Positions 42,950 through 53,955 are shown, counted from the first letter of the stretch. The stretch: DNA of 64,000 nt from Peromyscus leucopus (GCF_004664715.2 NC_051083.1:119028413-119092412); one strand, 5' to 3'. The notes: generated by a model not told the origin, from the sequence alone. Numbers and translations are program-made.

Positions 42950-43145
42950 ACAGGATCTCTCGTTCAACCTGCAGCTAGGCTGATAGCCAGAAGGCCTGAG
43001 TCTCCATGCACCTCCTATCCCCAGAGTGCTGGAGTTACATGCCTGACTATGCCCTGATTTTTATGTGGGTGCTGGGGATTTGAACTCAGATCCTGATAAT
43101 TGCATGGCAAGTGTTCTTACCCACTGAACAATCTCCCCAGGCCCC
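42950..43145 (-). mobile_element. B3-type SINE
   Basis: GTGGGTGCTGGGGATTTGAA, GCAAGTGTTCTTACCCACTG and AACAATCTCCCCAGGCC on plus. Confidence 0.75.
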
Positions 43146-44831
43146 AAACACTGTATTTCTTCATCACACTGTCAGAGGATCCTTTTTATTCTAAGAGATT
43201 TGTAGACTCCCATGCTAATAAGATTTGCATATATTTTTAGAACAGCTCCTAGGACATCCTTTTTTGTAATCTACTTGAATGATACCAAAGTTTAAACATT
43301 TTTTTTCAATAGGAACACTGTCGTCTTGCTTACTTTTTCTTTTAGTGCTACCAAAAGAAAGCCCACATTTTGCACAGCAGTATTCACAATTAGATTTGAT
43401 TGGAGAACCAGAAGACTAGAATCATGGAGGGACACAACTAAAACATTGTCCACTGTGCTGGCCCAAAGTGGACAGGTATATCACTATAGTTCCAACTGGG
43501 CCAGCCATGGAGGCAGTGGTGAAGGCGAATGTTCTGGGAGGAACAAACCTCTACAGTGGACCAGGCTGTTCATTTCATCAGAAGGAGAAGTGGACAGAGG
43601 TATGAGTGACCTACATGCATAGGCTGTGTCCCAGTCATTGATTGACTAGTCAGCAACTTTCAGAATACACAATTAAAATGTTCTCATAAGGAGTCTAGAG
43701 AAAAGCCATGTTGTGGTTTGGATATAAAGGCACATATGTTAAAGGCCTGGTCTTTGTTTGTGGCACTATGTAAAGGTGATTGGCCCATGAGAACATGAAC
43801 TCCATCAATGGTTTAATTCATGGGTGAGTTCACAGCTTAGTGGACTCCCATGATGCTATGCTCTTCTGCATTAGAGATTTTCATTTCAGTTAGAGAAATT
43901 ATTTGGCCAGGGAAAACAATAATGTCTCCACTGAAAGAGAAGTTGACACTTCCAGCTGGCCTTTTTGGATTGCTCATCCTTTTCAATGAACTGGCAGAGA
44001 GGGAGGCTGTTCTTTACTGTAATCTCTGGGGTGATTGGACCAGACTGTCGAATACAAGTTGAGTTCCCATTTCAAAAGGGATTATAGAGGGGTATACATG
44101 ATAAGGCTAGATCTCTTCTTGGTATGTTTTGTGATTTAGGGCAACGAGTAATTAAAAGAATTCCGTTGAAGCAGACATCTAATGGCCAGAGCACTGAAGA
44201 GTAAATGTTTGAGTCACATTCTCTCTGGCCAAGAACCACGAACAGATAAGGTGGTGGCTGAGGGCATGGGCAGGGAGGAGCAACTATAAACACCAGACAC
44301 GACATTGTGATCTACTGCATAAACCAAGACTTGATGTCTTTAGCCTGATGAGTTGATAACCAGCCCCTTCTCAAGCAGGTAAACAAGAAAAACATCTGTA
44401 TGTTTAAAGACAATGTTTAGAAGAACCCCAGATTTTACTGACAGAGACTCCTAACACTGAAATATTTTACTGCTTTTTCTTAGCGTCTGGAAGGCCTTTT
44501 TTAAAAAACTACAACATTCTAGGAAACTTCAATATCTAGTTCCACTCTACTACAACAACAAAAATCCTGTTGTTTCTCAATAACAGCTGGGATAACATTA
44601 TTAGATGGATAGGATGTATTTGACTTCACTGTAAAGGTTGTGCAATTTCAATCTTTGTAGTAGCTATACAAATGTCCCAAATTAACAGTTTTCTTTTAAG
44701 CCTCAAAATCAAGACATTTCATTTTCCCGAGGATATCTAGAACACCTGCGGTATGGAGCTTCAAATGTACGTAAGATTCTAAAATGAAGTTTCGTGGAAA
44801 GTGGGGGTGCAAATTAATATAGAAACACTTG
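43146..44831. other. No gene recognised; possible old DNA transposon at 43705-44040
   Basis: GGTTTGGATATAAAGGCAC, AAAGGCCTGGTCTTTG and TGATTGGCCCATGAGAACAT resemble an ancient mammalian transposon, family not named. Frames at 43326-43622 and 43850-44062 have no known motif. Confidence 0.4.
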
Positions 44832-45092
44832 CTGAGGGCCAGTAAGATGGCCCAGTGGGTGAAGGCGCATGCTGCCAAGGCTGATAGCCTGAGTTCGATC
44901 TCCATGTGGTGGAGGGAGAGAGCCGACTCCTGCAGGTTATCTTCTGACTACCGCGGCATGCCTGTGGCCTTCATACACCCCCACACACAGACACACGTGC
45001 CCCTCATGTGCACTGACCTCTCTCTCCCTCCCTCCCTCCCTCCTCTCTCTCTCTTCCTCTTCCTCTCTCCCTCTCGCATGCGCGCGCGCGCG

Positions 45093-45134
<42 letters not shown>

Positions 45135-45140
45135 ATAAAT
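44832..45140 (+). mobile_element. B3 SINE with composite (CT)n(CG)n(CA)n tail
   Basis: AGTAAGATGGCCCAGTGGGT, GAGTTCGATCTCCATGTGG, AGAGAGCCGACTCC. Tail: (CT)n 45018-45076, alternating CG 45080-45102, (AC)n 45101-45133. Confidence 0.85.
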
Positions 45141-46035
45141 GAATAAATGTTTAAACTTTAAAAACATCTGTTGAGTCCATTTTCCAAGTGTGGTGAGTGA
45201 TGCTCCACTTACACACCTAAACTAAGCTCAGCTTTAAGCACTCAGCTCTCTCAGCAGACCTGCCAGGAACAAAACAATGCGTAGGTTAGGGGTAGCTGAG
45301 GCCGGGTCAGGGCCTGTGACAGCATCAGTAATAGTTTGAAAAGTAGATTGTTCCTGGGTCATTCTGGGCTGGATGGACTAGAGGACTCTCAGGTAGCATT
45401 CAGGGGGTTGGCTCATATCTACCACTATTGTTGAGGCCAATGACAAACTTGTAAACAATTCAGCATGTCCTTCATTGTCGTATGGCAGCATCATTCATGG
45501 GCCCACCAAGATGACTTAGTCACGTATGACAGCGTTTAGGTAAGCTTTTCTATAAAGATCCAGGTGGTCAATATTTGGGGGTGTGTAGGACATTCACTAC
45601 TTCCATTGCTCAAATCTAGGTGGAGTATCAAAGTGGCCCAGGTATAGACGAGTGAATGATTCCCATTGGGAATATGAAGAGGATGCAGAAATCAATCAAT
45701 GCCTCTCCACCTTTGCAACCATTCTTACAAGTTAGGACACATCTCGTTCATATTTTGACAGGTTAATGTGATCTCTGCATGCAAGGAAACTAATGTAAAA
45801 GATAACCGAGTAAGAAAAGGGAAAATACATGTCTTCTTGGCCAAAGTGAAGAGAATCCAGAAGAAATCAGGGGAGCGTTTCTTTCACAGATAACCCCAGA
45901 ACTGCTCTTGACACACATGAAAAAGGAAAGGGCAAATATGCTACATGAGAGATGTTAGTCAGCTTCCCTTCAGTAAACGTTCCACCCTTGGTTTCTCATG
46001 ATATGTAGACCTTCAATATTTGTAACAGTTTTAGG
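45141..46035. other. No gene seen
   Basis: No repeats or frames that I recognise. Confidence 0.45.
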
Positions 46036-46222
46036 ATTTCTTTTTATTTGTGTGCACGTGTGTTGTGTATGCCACAGGTGTGTGGGTCCTCTCAGAGGCT
46101 AGAAGAGAGTGTCAGACCCTCTGGGGCTGGAGTTACCAGTGGTTGTGGGTGCTGAGAAATGAACTCGGATTCTCTGCAAGTATAGAATGCATTCTTAACT
46201 GCTGAGCCATCTGTCTAGCCCA
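46036..46222 (-). mobile_element. B2/B3 SINE
   Basis: GGGGCTGGAGTTACCAGTGG and CTGCTGAGCCATCTGTCTAG on plus. Confidence 0.85.
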
Positions 46223-46270
46223 ATAACGTTTATTTTTTTTAAATGATGTACCCCGAGAAGTACCTTGTGC

Positions 46271-46644
46271 CTTGAAAAAGAACAAGAGTGAGCCCCTTAT
46301 TGTAGTGGGTAGCCATTCCAGCTTGGATCTGGAAGTTCCAACCCCCATTGAGACTCTGGCGACTGTCACGCCTACGAGGCGGGGCCAGGGGAGGCGCCTG
46401 GAGACCGAGAACTGGATGGGCCAGCGCTCTCTCTGTGCGCTCTCTCGGTGCCGGGACGCTGAACGGTGAAGGTGGACTGTGCAGAGCTCCGGAGAACACC
46501 GCTCAATTGCGATACACCTTCCCCAGACCCTGCGACCTACCCAGTACTTAATTTGTGAGTTACGCCATCAAATAAATATCCTTTTAACTACGTGGAGTGG
46601 CCAAAATAATTTCCTTGAAAAAGAACAAGAGTGAGCCCCTTATT
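46271..46644 (+). mobile_element. LTR-like unit between 31-bp direct repeats
   Basis: A 31-bp sequence starting CTTGAAAAAGAACAAGAG occurs identically at 46271-46301 and 46614-46644. Between them are 312 bp starting TGTAGTGGGTAGCC, CpG-rich in the middle (46360-46450), with AATAAATATCC then TGGAGTGGCC near the 3' end, as in an LTR R region. Family not identified. Confidence 0.6.
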
Positions 46645-46681
46645 TTTAGTGATAAATGTTTTTTCACTACTTACATTAATC

Positions 46682-46686
<5 letters not shown>

Positions 46687-46739
<53 letters not shown>

Positions 46740-46990
46740 AATTGATAGTGGAATTGATTTTCCTTGGACTTATTGGGATGTCTTTGGCACAGTCCCCAAA
46801 ACAGACATTTCTTTGATTCTTTTTTCAGTTCTAGAGAGATCGCTGGTAACACATTCATCTTCTAATCCATCGCTTCCAGGGCTTTTAATTAGCCCCTCTT
46901 TGCCGACACTAGCAATGTCGTTGAAGAATCCAGTGACATTTCCTGCTGTATTCACAGTGTATAGTGGAGCCATCAGGTGGTCTTGTCACC
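46687..46990 (-). pseudogene. Probable 5'-truncated retrocopy of an unidentified mRNA
   Basis: On the minus strand a clean frame of about 70 codons (GFFNDIASVGKEGLIKSPG is a distinctive part) ends in TAA at about 46770, followed by ~34 nt and a 50-nt poly(A) (poly(T) at 46687-46736). That structure fits a retroposed 3' mRNA end. I do not recognise the parent protein. No target duplication was found. An alternative is a poly(A)-tailed SINE whose body has been lost. Confidence 0.5.
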
Positions 46991-47023
46991 TTTCCTAATG
47001 TCTTCTTTTTCTTTTCTTTTCTT

Positions 47024-47042
47024 CTCTCTCTGTCTCTGTCTG

Positions 47043-47105
<63 letters not shown>

Positions 47106-47252
47106 GTTTTTTCAAGACAGGGTTTCTCTGTGTAACAGCCCTGACTGTCCTGGAACTCACTCTGTAGATCAGGCTGGCCTACAGCCACGTAGATCCACCT
47201 GCCTCTGCCTCCTGAGTGCTGGGACTAAAGGCATGAGCCACGACCGCCTGGA
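47024..47252 (-). mobile_element. B1 SINE with (CT)n
   Basis: (CT)n 47024-47101 then CAAGACAGGGTTTCTCTG to GGACTAAAGGCATGAGCC on plus. Confidence 0.92.
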
Positions 47253-47274
47253 AATCTTTTCTTTTTTTTTTCAT

Positions 47275-47668
47275 TTTTAAAATTTATTTATTTATTAAAT
47301 TTAATTTTACATATCAGCCACGGATTCCCTTGTTCTCCCCCCTCCACCCCCTACCCCCCTCCACCTTCCCCCCAGCCCACCCCCCATTCCCATCTCCTCC
47401 ATGGCAAAGACTCCCCCGAGGATTGAGTTCAACCTGGTAGATTCAGTCCAGGCAGGTCCAGTCCCCTCCTCCCAGGCTGAGCCAAGTGTCCCTGTATAAG
47501 TCCCAGGTTCCAAACTGCCAGTTCATTCACTGAGGACAGGACCCGGTCCCACTGTCTGGATGCCTCCCAAGCAGATCAAGCTAACCAACTGTCTTATTTA
47601 TCCAGAGGGCCTGATCCAGTTGGGGGCTCCGAAACACATGAACTATGAACCAATAGCTGAGGAGCCTT
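47275..47668 (-). mobile_element. Rodent L1 3'UTR, 5'-truncated
   Basis: ATATCAGCCACGGATTCCC, GAGTTCAACCTGGTAGATTC, GAGGACAGGACCCGGTCCC and GGGCCTGATCCAGTTGGGG on plus are reverse-complement L1 3'UTR. The A-tail complement is at 47258-47290. Confidence 0.88.
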
Positions 47669-47671
47669 CTT

Positions 47672-47849
47672 TTCTTTTTTTTAAGATTTATTTATTTATT
47701 ATGTATACAGTGTTCTGTCTGCATGTATGTCTGCAGGCCAGAAGAGGGCGCCAGATCTCATTATGGATGGCTGTGAACCGCTGGAATTGAGCTCAGCACC
47801 TCTGGAAGAGCAGCCAGTGCTCTTAACTGCTGAGCAGTCTCTCCAGCCC
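47672..47849 (-). mobile_element. B2 SINE
   Basis: AAGATTTATTTATTTATTAT, GGCCAGAAGAGGGCGCCAGA and GAGCAGTCTCTCCAGCCC on plus. Confidence 0.95.
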
Positions 47850-47907
47850 CCAACCTGGGAATCTTCTTATCTTCTTGAGGACAACATGAATGACAGTAAG
47901 TTCCCTG

Positions 47908-48083
47908 CCCCCCCTTCCCCCCCCCCCTTTTTTTTTCTTCGAGACAGTGTCTCTCCTTATAGCCCTGGCTTTCCTGGAAATCACTATGTCAACTAGGTTA
48001 GGCTGGCCTTGAACTCACAGAGATCCATCTGCCTCTGCCTCCCAAGTGCTGGGATTTAAGGTGTGAGCCACCATGCCTGGCCC
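47908..48083 (-). mobile_element. B1 SINE preceded by poly(C)/poly(T)
   Basis: Runs of C and T at 47908-47938, then GAGACAGTGTCTCTCCTTAT to GTGAGCCACCATGCCTGG. Confidence 0.92.
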
Positions 48084-48239
48084 TAGTTCCTATGTTTCTT
48101 GTTCACTGCTGATCCTCAGATTCTGGCTTGTGCTTGGCAAAGCAGAAGATGAGTAAATGACCTAGAGGTGTCAGACTGGAAGTGAAGAGAATTTGATATC
48201 CTGAGGCAGAAGAGGTAGGGACAGGAACTGCCCCCACAA

Positions 48240-48415
48240 GAGAGGACGGGGCGGGCCGTGGCGACGCCTTCGGCTCGGCGCTCTTGATTGGAGGTTTCTG
48301 AACCTGAGGAGGGCGGGGAGACAGGGTTGGGGGGCGGGGGCAGGAGAAGAAACCGGAAGAAGCCTCCTGTGAGGCAGAGGAGGTGGTGTGTGTTAGGGGC
48401 GGGGTAAGCTAGCTG
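48240..48415. promoter_or_regulatory. GC-box cluster, promoter-like
   Basis: At least four GGGCGG-type boxes (near 48248, 48310, 48331, 48399), several CpGs (GGCGACGCC, CTCGGCGC), a minus-strand CCAAT box (GATTGG near 48286) and a minus-strand ETS-like CTTCCGG near 48355. The combination suggests a TATA-less promoter, perhaps firing on the minus strand. No transcript is identifiable next to it. Confidence 0.35.
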
Positions 48416-49562
48416 GGAAAAGAAGAGGGTGAAACCACACACAGCTGTTCTTGTGTTGGGGATGAGTTGAGCAAAGATGTGAGAGGGAGAAGCAAAGGGT
48501 GCCTGGGTGGTGGTAGGGTGCTCTCGGAAGGGTCCTCTAAGTAGAGCCTGAGAACACGGGAGGACTGTGTAGATGCAGAGGGAGAGTTCCAGGCTGTGTC
48601 AAGGACCAGGGCAGAGGATGCAGGGGCATGTGTTGGCGGCCAAGGAGTGAAAGGCGGAGGCAGAGAGAGTGACAAGGAGACCATTGTGACCTAGGAGAGG
48701 AAGGACTGGTGGGATGAGTTACCCAGACTCTTCTAGATCACAGTCAGGATTGCATCCTTGGGGCTAAAGAACACAGAGGATGGGCTTTCTGCATGGACAT
48801 GGCATAGCTCATTTACATATTCACAGCCTCACTCTAATGCAGTGTTGGAGGGAGGATGGATGGGAAATGGACAAGAATGGGAAGCAGGCTAATCAGAACA
48901 GACTTCCTGACGATCAGTGATCAATAATGTCAGAGTAGACCAGAAGAACAGAGGAAACTATCTGATTCCAAAAGTATTATGTGATTAAATGAGAGAAGAA
49001 AAGAAAGAGAGGCAAAAAGGATGACAGGTACTCATATATAAGAAAAAATTGCAGGATGTGGAAAATCTAGAAAGTAGTTAGGGGACCATTTAAGGAATTA
49101 TCGTGGTACATTGGTGAGAGATCCTGGTACATTAGGGCTAGAGTAGAGACAATTGTCAGATATTGAATTAGAGATAATGTTGTCAGCAGTTGCTAAAAGA
49201 GAGGGTGTGTGAGGATATGAGATACCTTAGTGACTGGAAGATTCTAGGTACAGAACAATGCCGAGTTGTACAGGAGCTGACATATAACTTGTGAATGGGG
49301 ACTGAACCCAACTCTTTCTGATTGTTGTGAAATTTTTCATGGGTGGGGAGACTAGGCAGTGTCTCCCCTCTCCTTCTAAGTTTCCAATAACAAACCAAAG
49401 TTTGAGTCCACCAGAGATCCCCCTGGTGAACCAATGAGTTTATTAGGTTTACCTACACAGCTTGAGTGATGTGTTCCAAGCAGGTGCATGGGGGCCCCTA
49501 AAGCAACGCTGGAAAGTCTGCATGCATCACAGAAGGCTTCCCCATGGCTGCATAGATAGGGG
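48416..49562. other. No gene recognised
   Basis: 48420-48720 is purine-rich, with frames on the minus strand that look compositional. The remainder is unassigned. Confidence 0.4.
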
Positions 49563-49740
49563 CCTCCCTGAATCCTTCCCCATCTAGAACCTCTGGCCCC
49601 TCCCTGAATCCTTCCCCATCTAGAACCTCTGGCCCCTCCCTGAATCCTTCCCCATCTAGAACCTCTGGCCCCTCCCTGAATCCTTCCCCATCTAGAACCT
49701 CTGGCCCCTCCCTGAATCTTAGAACCTCTGGTCCCTCCCT
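49563..49740. repeat. 36-bp minisatellite, about 4.7 copies
   Basis: Units start at 49563, 49599, 49635, 49671 and 49707 (CCTCCCTGAATCC then CTAGAACCTCTGG). The first four are identical. The last is shortened. Confidence 0.95.
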
Positions 49741-49984
49741 GAGACCTTTAGGACAAAATTGAATACAACTGTTTGGGAGGAGTAGCTAGATACTCAGTGA
49801 GGGTTCCATGACAGTCCCATCCCATCCTTCTGGCGTCAGTTGTCAAGAAGCCCAACTGTGTGACCTTTTACCAGCAGACCCGACATAATTCCCCAAGACA
49901 GTGGAGTGGCAGTTTAGCTCAGTGGATAGTCCTGTACAACACTGACTCACTGTTGTGTTTAAATACTTATTATGCTTTAAATTT

Positions 49985-50168
49985 TCTTGTATGTGTGTTC
50001 ATATATGTATGTTCAGGATGTGTACCTTTGAATGTGGATGTGCATGCTGTGGTAGAAGTCAGAGAACAACTTTCAGAAGTCAATTATCTCCTTCCACCAT
50101 GGGTTCTGGGTATTTAACTCAGGTCACCAGACTTGTACAACAAGTGCCTCTGAGCTATCTCACCAACC
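49985..50168 (-). mobile_element. B3-type SINE
   Basis: GTCAGAGAACAACTTTCAGA, CTCCTTCCACCATGGG and GAGCTATCTCACCAACC on plus. Confidence 0.78.
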
Positions 50169-50269
50169 ATGGATTTATTTCTCAAGAAATAAATACACAC
50201 ACTTAAGAAGCAAATCTACCAAAAACCTACAGCACACATTATTCCTAGGAGTTAAAAATTAAAATCGTA

Positions 50270-50415
50270 GGCCAGGCATGGTGGCAATGCCTTTAATCCC
50301 AGCTCTTTGGGAAGCAGAGGTAGGCCAGTCTCTGAGTTTGAGGCCAGCTGGCCTACATAAGCAAGTTCAAGGCCAGCTAGGGCTACATAGTGAGACTTTG
50401 TCTCAAAAAATAATT
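50270..50415 (+). mobile_element. B1 SINE
   Basis: GGCCAGGCATGGTGGCAATG to GACTTTGTCTCAAAAAATA. Confidence 0.9.
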
Positions 50416-50684
50416 TAGAATCTTTCAAAGATGAAATGTGCTCTTTGCCACCAATTCTATTCAATAGTACAGTACTAGAATGTAAATTATTTTGATGAAC
50501 CAAAATGTCAAGTATAATAAATTTATTAAGTATAAATTCAGCATTCAAAAATTAACTGAATTTCTAAAAAAAAAAAAAATACCAAGAAATGTAGGACACA
50601 TGAGTTTTTAAGATAACATTAGCAAACATTAGCAAAACTATGTGAGGAATAAATATAGAAACATACAGAAATATGTATCTTTTT

Positions 50685-50868
50685 TCTTTATTCTTCTCTC
50701 ATATAGTACATCCCAAGCACAGTTTTCCCTTCCTCTCCTCCCCCCAGTCTCCACCTCTCCCCTAGGTCCACCCATCCTCCGTCTCCCCTCAGAAAAGAGC
50801 AGGCCTCCCAAGGACATCAACCAAGCAGGGCATTATATGCTACATTAAGACCAGACACAGAAATGTAC
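50685..50868 (-). mobile_element. Rodent L1 (Lx-like) 3'UTR fragment
   Basis: ATAGTACATCCCAAGCACAG, GAAAAGAGCAGGCCTCCCAA and GACATCAACCAAGCAGGGC on plus. Confidence 0.78.
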
Positions 50869-50899
50869 ATCTTTTATACATAGAATATGTATGTGACAA

Positions 50900-50902
50900 T
50901 AA

Positions 50903-50935
<33 letters not shown>

Positions 50936-50946
50936 GTATATATAAC
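50900..50946. repeat. (AT)n microsatellite
   Basis: Alternating AT with two C/G interruptions; partly self-complementary. Confidence 0.95.
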
Positions 50947-50984
50947 CAGTATGCAAGTAATTATAAAATTACTTGGATGACAAC

Positions 50985-51785
50985 ATAAGAAAATGGGAGT
51001 TCAAGCTGGAACAGGGACAGAGTGGGAGAGCAAGGAAAGAGATACCATGCTAAATGAAGACATCATGGGACTAGGAAGAGGCAGAGTGATAGCGAAGTTC
51101 CCAGGAATCAAGGATGACCCCACCTTAGACTAACGGCAATGGTTGAGAGGGTGCCTGGATTGATCTACTCCGATGACCGGATTAGTGAATACCCTGTCAT
51201 CATAGAGCCTTCATCCAGTTACTGATGGAGGCAGATACAGAGATCCACTGCTGGGTACCAGGCTGAGCTCCAGGAATCCAATCGATGAGAAAGAGGAGTG
51301 ATTCTGTGGGCAGGAACATTGAGATTATGATGGGAAAACATGCAGAGATAACCAGCCACACTAGTGGAAACCCATGAACTGTGAACTAATAGCTGTGGAG
51401 CCCCCATAGGACTAGACTAGGCTCTCTGGATATGCGAGACAGTTGTTTAGCTTGAACTGTTTGGGGGGCCCCCAGGCAGGGGGATCTGGATCCGTCCCTG
51501 GTGCATGGGCAGGCTTTTCGGAGCCCAATGCCTATGGATACCTTATGCAGCCTTGGTGCAAGGGGGAGGGACTTGGACCTGCCTCAGGTGAGTGTGCCAG
51601 GCTCTGCTGACTCCCCATGGGAGAATTTGACTTGGGGGAGGTTGGAATGGGGGGGGGTGTTGGGGGGAAGGCTGGGGACGGGAGGAGGGAGGAGGGGGGA
51701 TCTGTGGTTGGTATGTAAATGAACAGAAAATTTCTTAATAATAAAAACACACACTGATAAAAATTTTATTTTAAAAAAGAAAAAA
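50985..51785 (+). mobile_element. Rodent L1 3'UTR, 5'-truncated
   Basis: GGAGTTCAAGCTGGAACAGG, GGTGCCTGGATTGATCTAC, GCCTTCATCCAGTTACTGAT, GGATCTGGATCCGTCCCTGG and a G-rich block (51630-51700) before AATAATAAAAAC and an A-rich tail. Confidence 0.88.
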
Positions 51786-52054
51786 AGAATAGTGAAGACA
51801 AACACAAAAAGAACAAATTAGGCAGATCTGGCTTACACTTCTCAGGACTTTCTGTTAACCTTTATTAATCAACACAGTGTGGCGCAGAGCATAAGAACAG
51901 AACAGTGAAATAGAACAGCAAGGCCCAGAGGGATCCCACTCACGTGTGGAAATCTCTGTGCTTCAGAGGTGGCCCTGCAGATAACTGTGGGAAAATACAC
52001 CAGGCAGCGCATGGTCCTGGACAGTTAGCAGTCAGCGGGAAATATTGCAAATGT

Positions 52055-52170
52055 CAGGGCGGAGTGGCACCTGCTATAATCATAGCACTCTGGAAGCAGA
52101 GCTAGAAGCATCTAGAATTCAAAGCCAGGGCTAGGAGGTGAGATCTTGTCTCAAAACCTCAAAAACTAAA
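52055..52170 (+). mobile_element. Old B1-type SINE
   Basis: GGAGTGGCACCTGCTATAAT to GATCTTGTCTCAAAACC. Confidence 0.7.
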
Positions 52171-52224
52171 CTGAGTAAATGATGCAATCTGATTGGGTTC
52201 TTAATATCTTTCTCTCCCCCCACC

Positions 52225-52258
52225 CTGTCTCTGTCTATCTGTCTCTGTCTGTCTCTCT

Positions 52259-52335
<77 letters not shown>

Positions 52336-52360
52336 CTGTGTGTGTGTGTGTGTGTGTGTA
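52225..52360. repeat. (CT)n followed by (GT)n
   Basis: About 70 bp uninterrupted CT then about 30 bp GT. Confidence 0.97.
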
Positions 52361-52493
52361 GCTGGAATGTTAATCTCCAGGTCCTGAAAAGCCCCCGCAG
52401 TCCCGCAGCCCACTTATAAAATACTCACTCAGATGCTTATATTACTTATAAACTGTATGGCCATGGCAGGCTTGCTATCTGTTCTTATATCTT

Positions 52494-52694
52494 TTCTTTA
52501 AGCTATGTTTTTTTAAAGATTTATTTATTATTTATACAGTGTTCTGCTTGCATGTGTCCCTTCAGGCCAGAAGAGGGCGCCAGATCTCATTTACAGATGG
52601 TTGTGAGCCACCACGTGGCTGACTGGGAATTGAACTCAGGACCTCTGGAAGAACAGCCAGTGCTCTTAACCTCTGAGCCATCTCTCCAGCCCAT
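52494..52694 (-). mobile_element. B2 SINE, 13-bp target duplication
   Basis: AAGATTTATTTATTATTTAT, GGCCAGAAGAGGGCGCCAGA, TCTGAGCCATCTCTCCAGCC on plus. GTTCTTATATCTT flanks at 52481-52493 and 52695-52707. Confidence 0.94.
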
Positions 52695-52886
52695 GTTCTT
52701 ATATCTTAAATTATCCCATTTCTATTAATCTATACCTTGACACGTGGCTTGTGGCTTACCAGTAACTTACATTTTGCTACTCATCTCGGCGTCGGCTGGC
52801 AGCATCTCCTGACTCAGCCTTCTTCCACCCAGCATTCTCCTCTCCCCTTGTCCCACCTGGTGACACCCATGTGATATGAACACACA

Positions 52887-52887
<1 letters not shown>

Positions 52888-52929
<42 letters not shown>

Positions 52930-53232
52930 CGTGTGTAAGTGCAGGCATAAGCATGTCACAGCATATGCGTGGTGGTCAGAGGACAACATTGGGCATCAGC
53001 CCTTGACTTTCTACCTTGTTTTAGCCAGGGTCTCTGGTTGTTTGCCACTGCAGATGCCGAGCTAGCCAGCCCGCAGGCTCCCAGAGCCTCCCTGGGCTCC
53101 CAGAGCCTCCCCGGGCTCTGTTTCCCACCTAGCTGCAGCGGTGCTTGGATACTGCATCTGACTTTGTGGAGGGTCTACGGACTGAGTTTAGGTCATCAAG
53201 TTTGCTTACTAAACCATCTCCCTGGCACCCTC
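52888..53232 (-). mobile_element. (GT)n and B3-type SINE
   Basis: (GT)n 52888-52936 with GCGCGCG, GGTCAGAGGACAACATTGGG, then ACTAAACCATCTCCCTGGC. A 21-bp GGCTCCCAGAGCCTCC-type duplication lies at 53070-53115. Confidence 0.75.
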
Positions 53233-53339
53233 ACTTTATATTTCTTTAAAGTTCCAAATGGATTATATACTTAATGGAAAAAAAATAGACGTTAAAAGAA
53301 AGTAAAAAAAAAAAAAAAAACTTTTAAGACTTCAAAATA

Positions 53340-53782
53340 GGAAGTTCTGGGGTCAGAGAACAGAACAGCCACTAGATATAGAGGCCAGAAAATGGTGGCA
53401 CACACACCTTTAATCCTAGCATTCCAGAGGTAGAAATCCCTCTGGATCTCTGTGAGTTCAAGGCCACACTGGAAACAGCCAGGCGTGGTGACACACGCCT
53501 TTAATCCCAAGAAGTGATGGCAGGAAGCAGAAAAGGTATATAAGGCATGAGGACCAGAAACTAGAGCCTGGTTAAGCTTTTAGGCTTTGGAGCACCAGTT
53601 CAACTGAGATCCATCTGGATAAGGACTCAGAGGTTTCCAGTCTGAGGAAACAGGATCAGCTGAGGAATTGGCAAGGTGAGGTGGCTGTGGCTTGTTCTGC
53701 TTCTCTGATCTTCCAGCATTCACCCTAATACCTGGCTCCAGGTTTGATTTTATTAATAAGACTCTTTAAGATTTGTGCTACA
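53340..53782 (+). mobile_element. 5' LTR of an ERVK-like element with embedded B1-like modules
   Basis: U3 contains two short B1-like segments (around 53395-53460 and 53478-53510), then a TATA-type box (GTATATAAGG near 53536) and downstream R/U5. It ends in ACA at 53780-53782, two bases before a primer-binding site. The same arrangement occurs in the solo LTR at 5572-5922, so the SINE-like pieces belong to the LTR family. The left boundary is uncertain by about 50 bp. Confidence 0.75.
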
Positions 53783-53784
53783 TC

Positions 53785-53796
53785 TGGCGCCCAACG
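53785..53796 (+). other. Retroviral primer-binding site, lysine-tRNA type
   Basis: TGGCGCCCAACG follows the LTR end with a 2-bp TC spacer and would pair with the 3' end of a lysine tRNA. The match stops after 12 of the usual 18 bases. It shows that 53340-53782 is a 5' LTR rather than a solo LTR. Confidence 0.75.
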
Positions 53797-53877
53797 TTCG
53801 TGGTACGAATTCTCGAAAAAGCTACTTGCCTGTGGCCATGTGGGCCCCAGCTCAGGCCCAAGCTACATGTTGCCAGT

Positions 53878-53955
53878 TGTGGTGGCGCACGCTGGTTGGA
53901 TTTACTGAAGGAGGCGGAGGCAGGAGGATCCTGGGTTTGAGGCCGGCCTAGGAGG
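53878..53955 (+). mobile_element. B1-like fragment in the proviral leader
   Basis: GTGGTGGCGCACGC, then GGAGGCGGAGGCAGGAGGATC and GTTTGAGGCCGGCCT, is a diverged B1 missing its middle. It lies between the primer-binding site and the captured TGFBR1 5'UTR. Confidence 0.55.
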
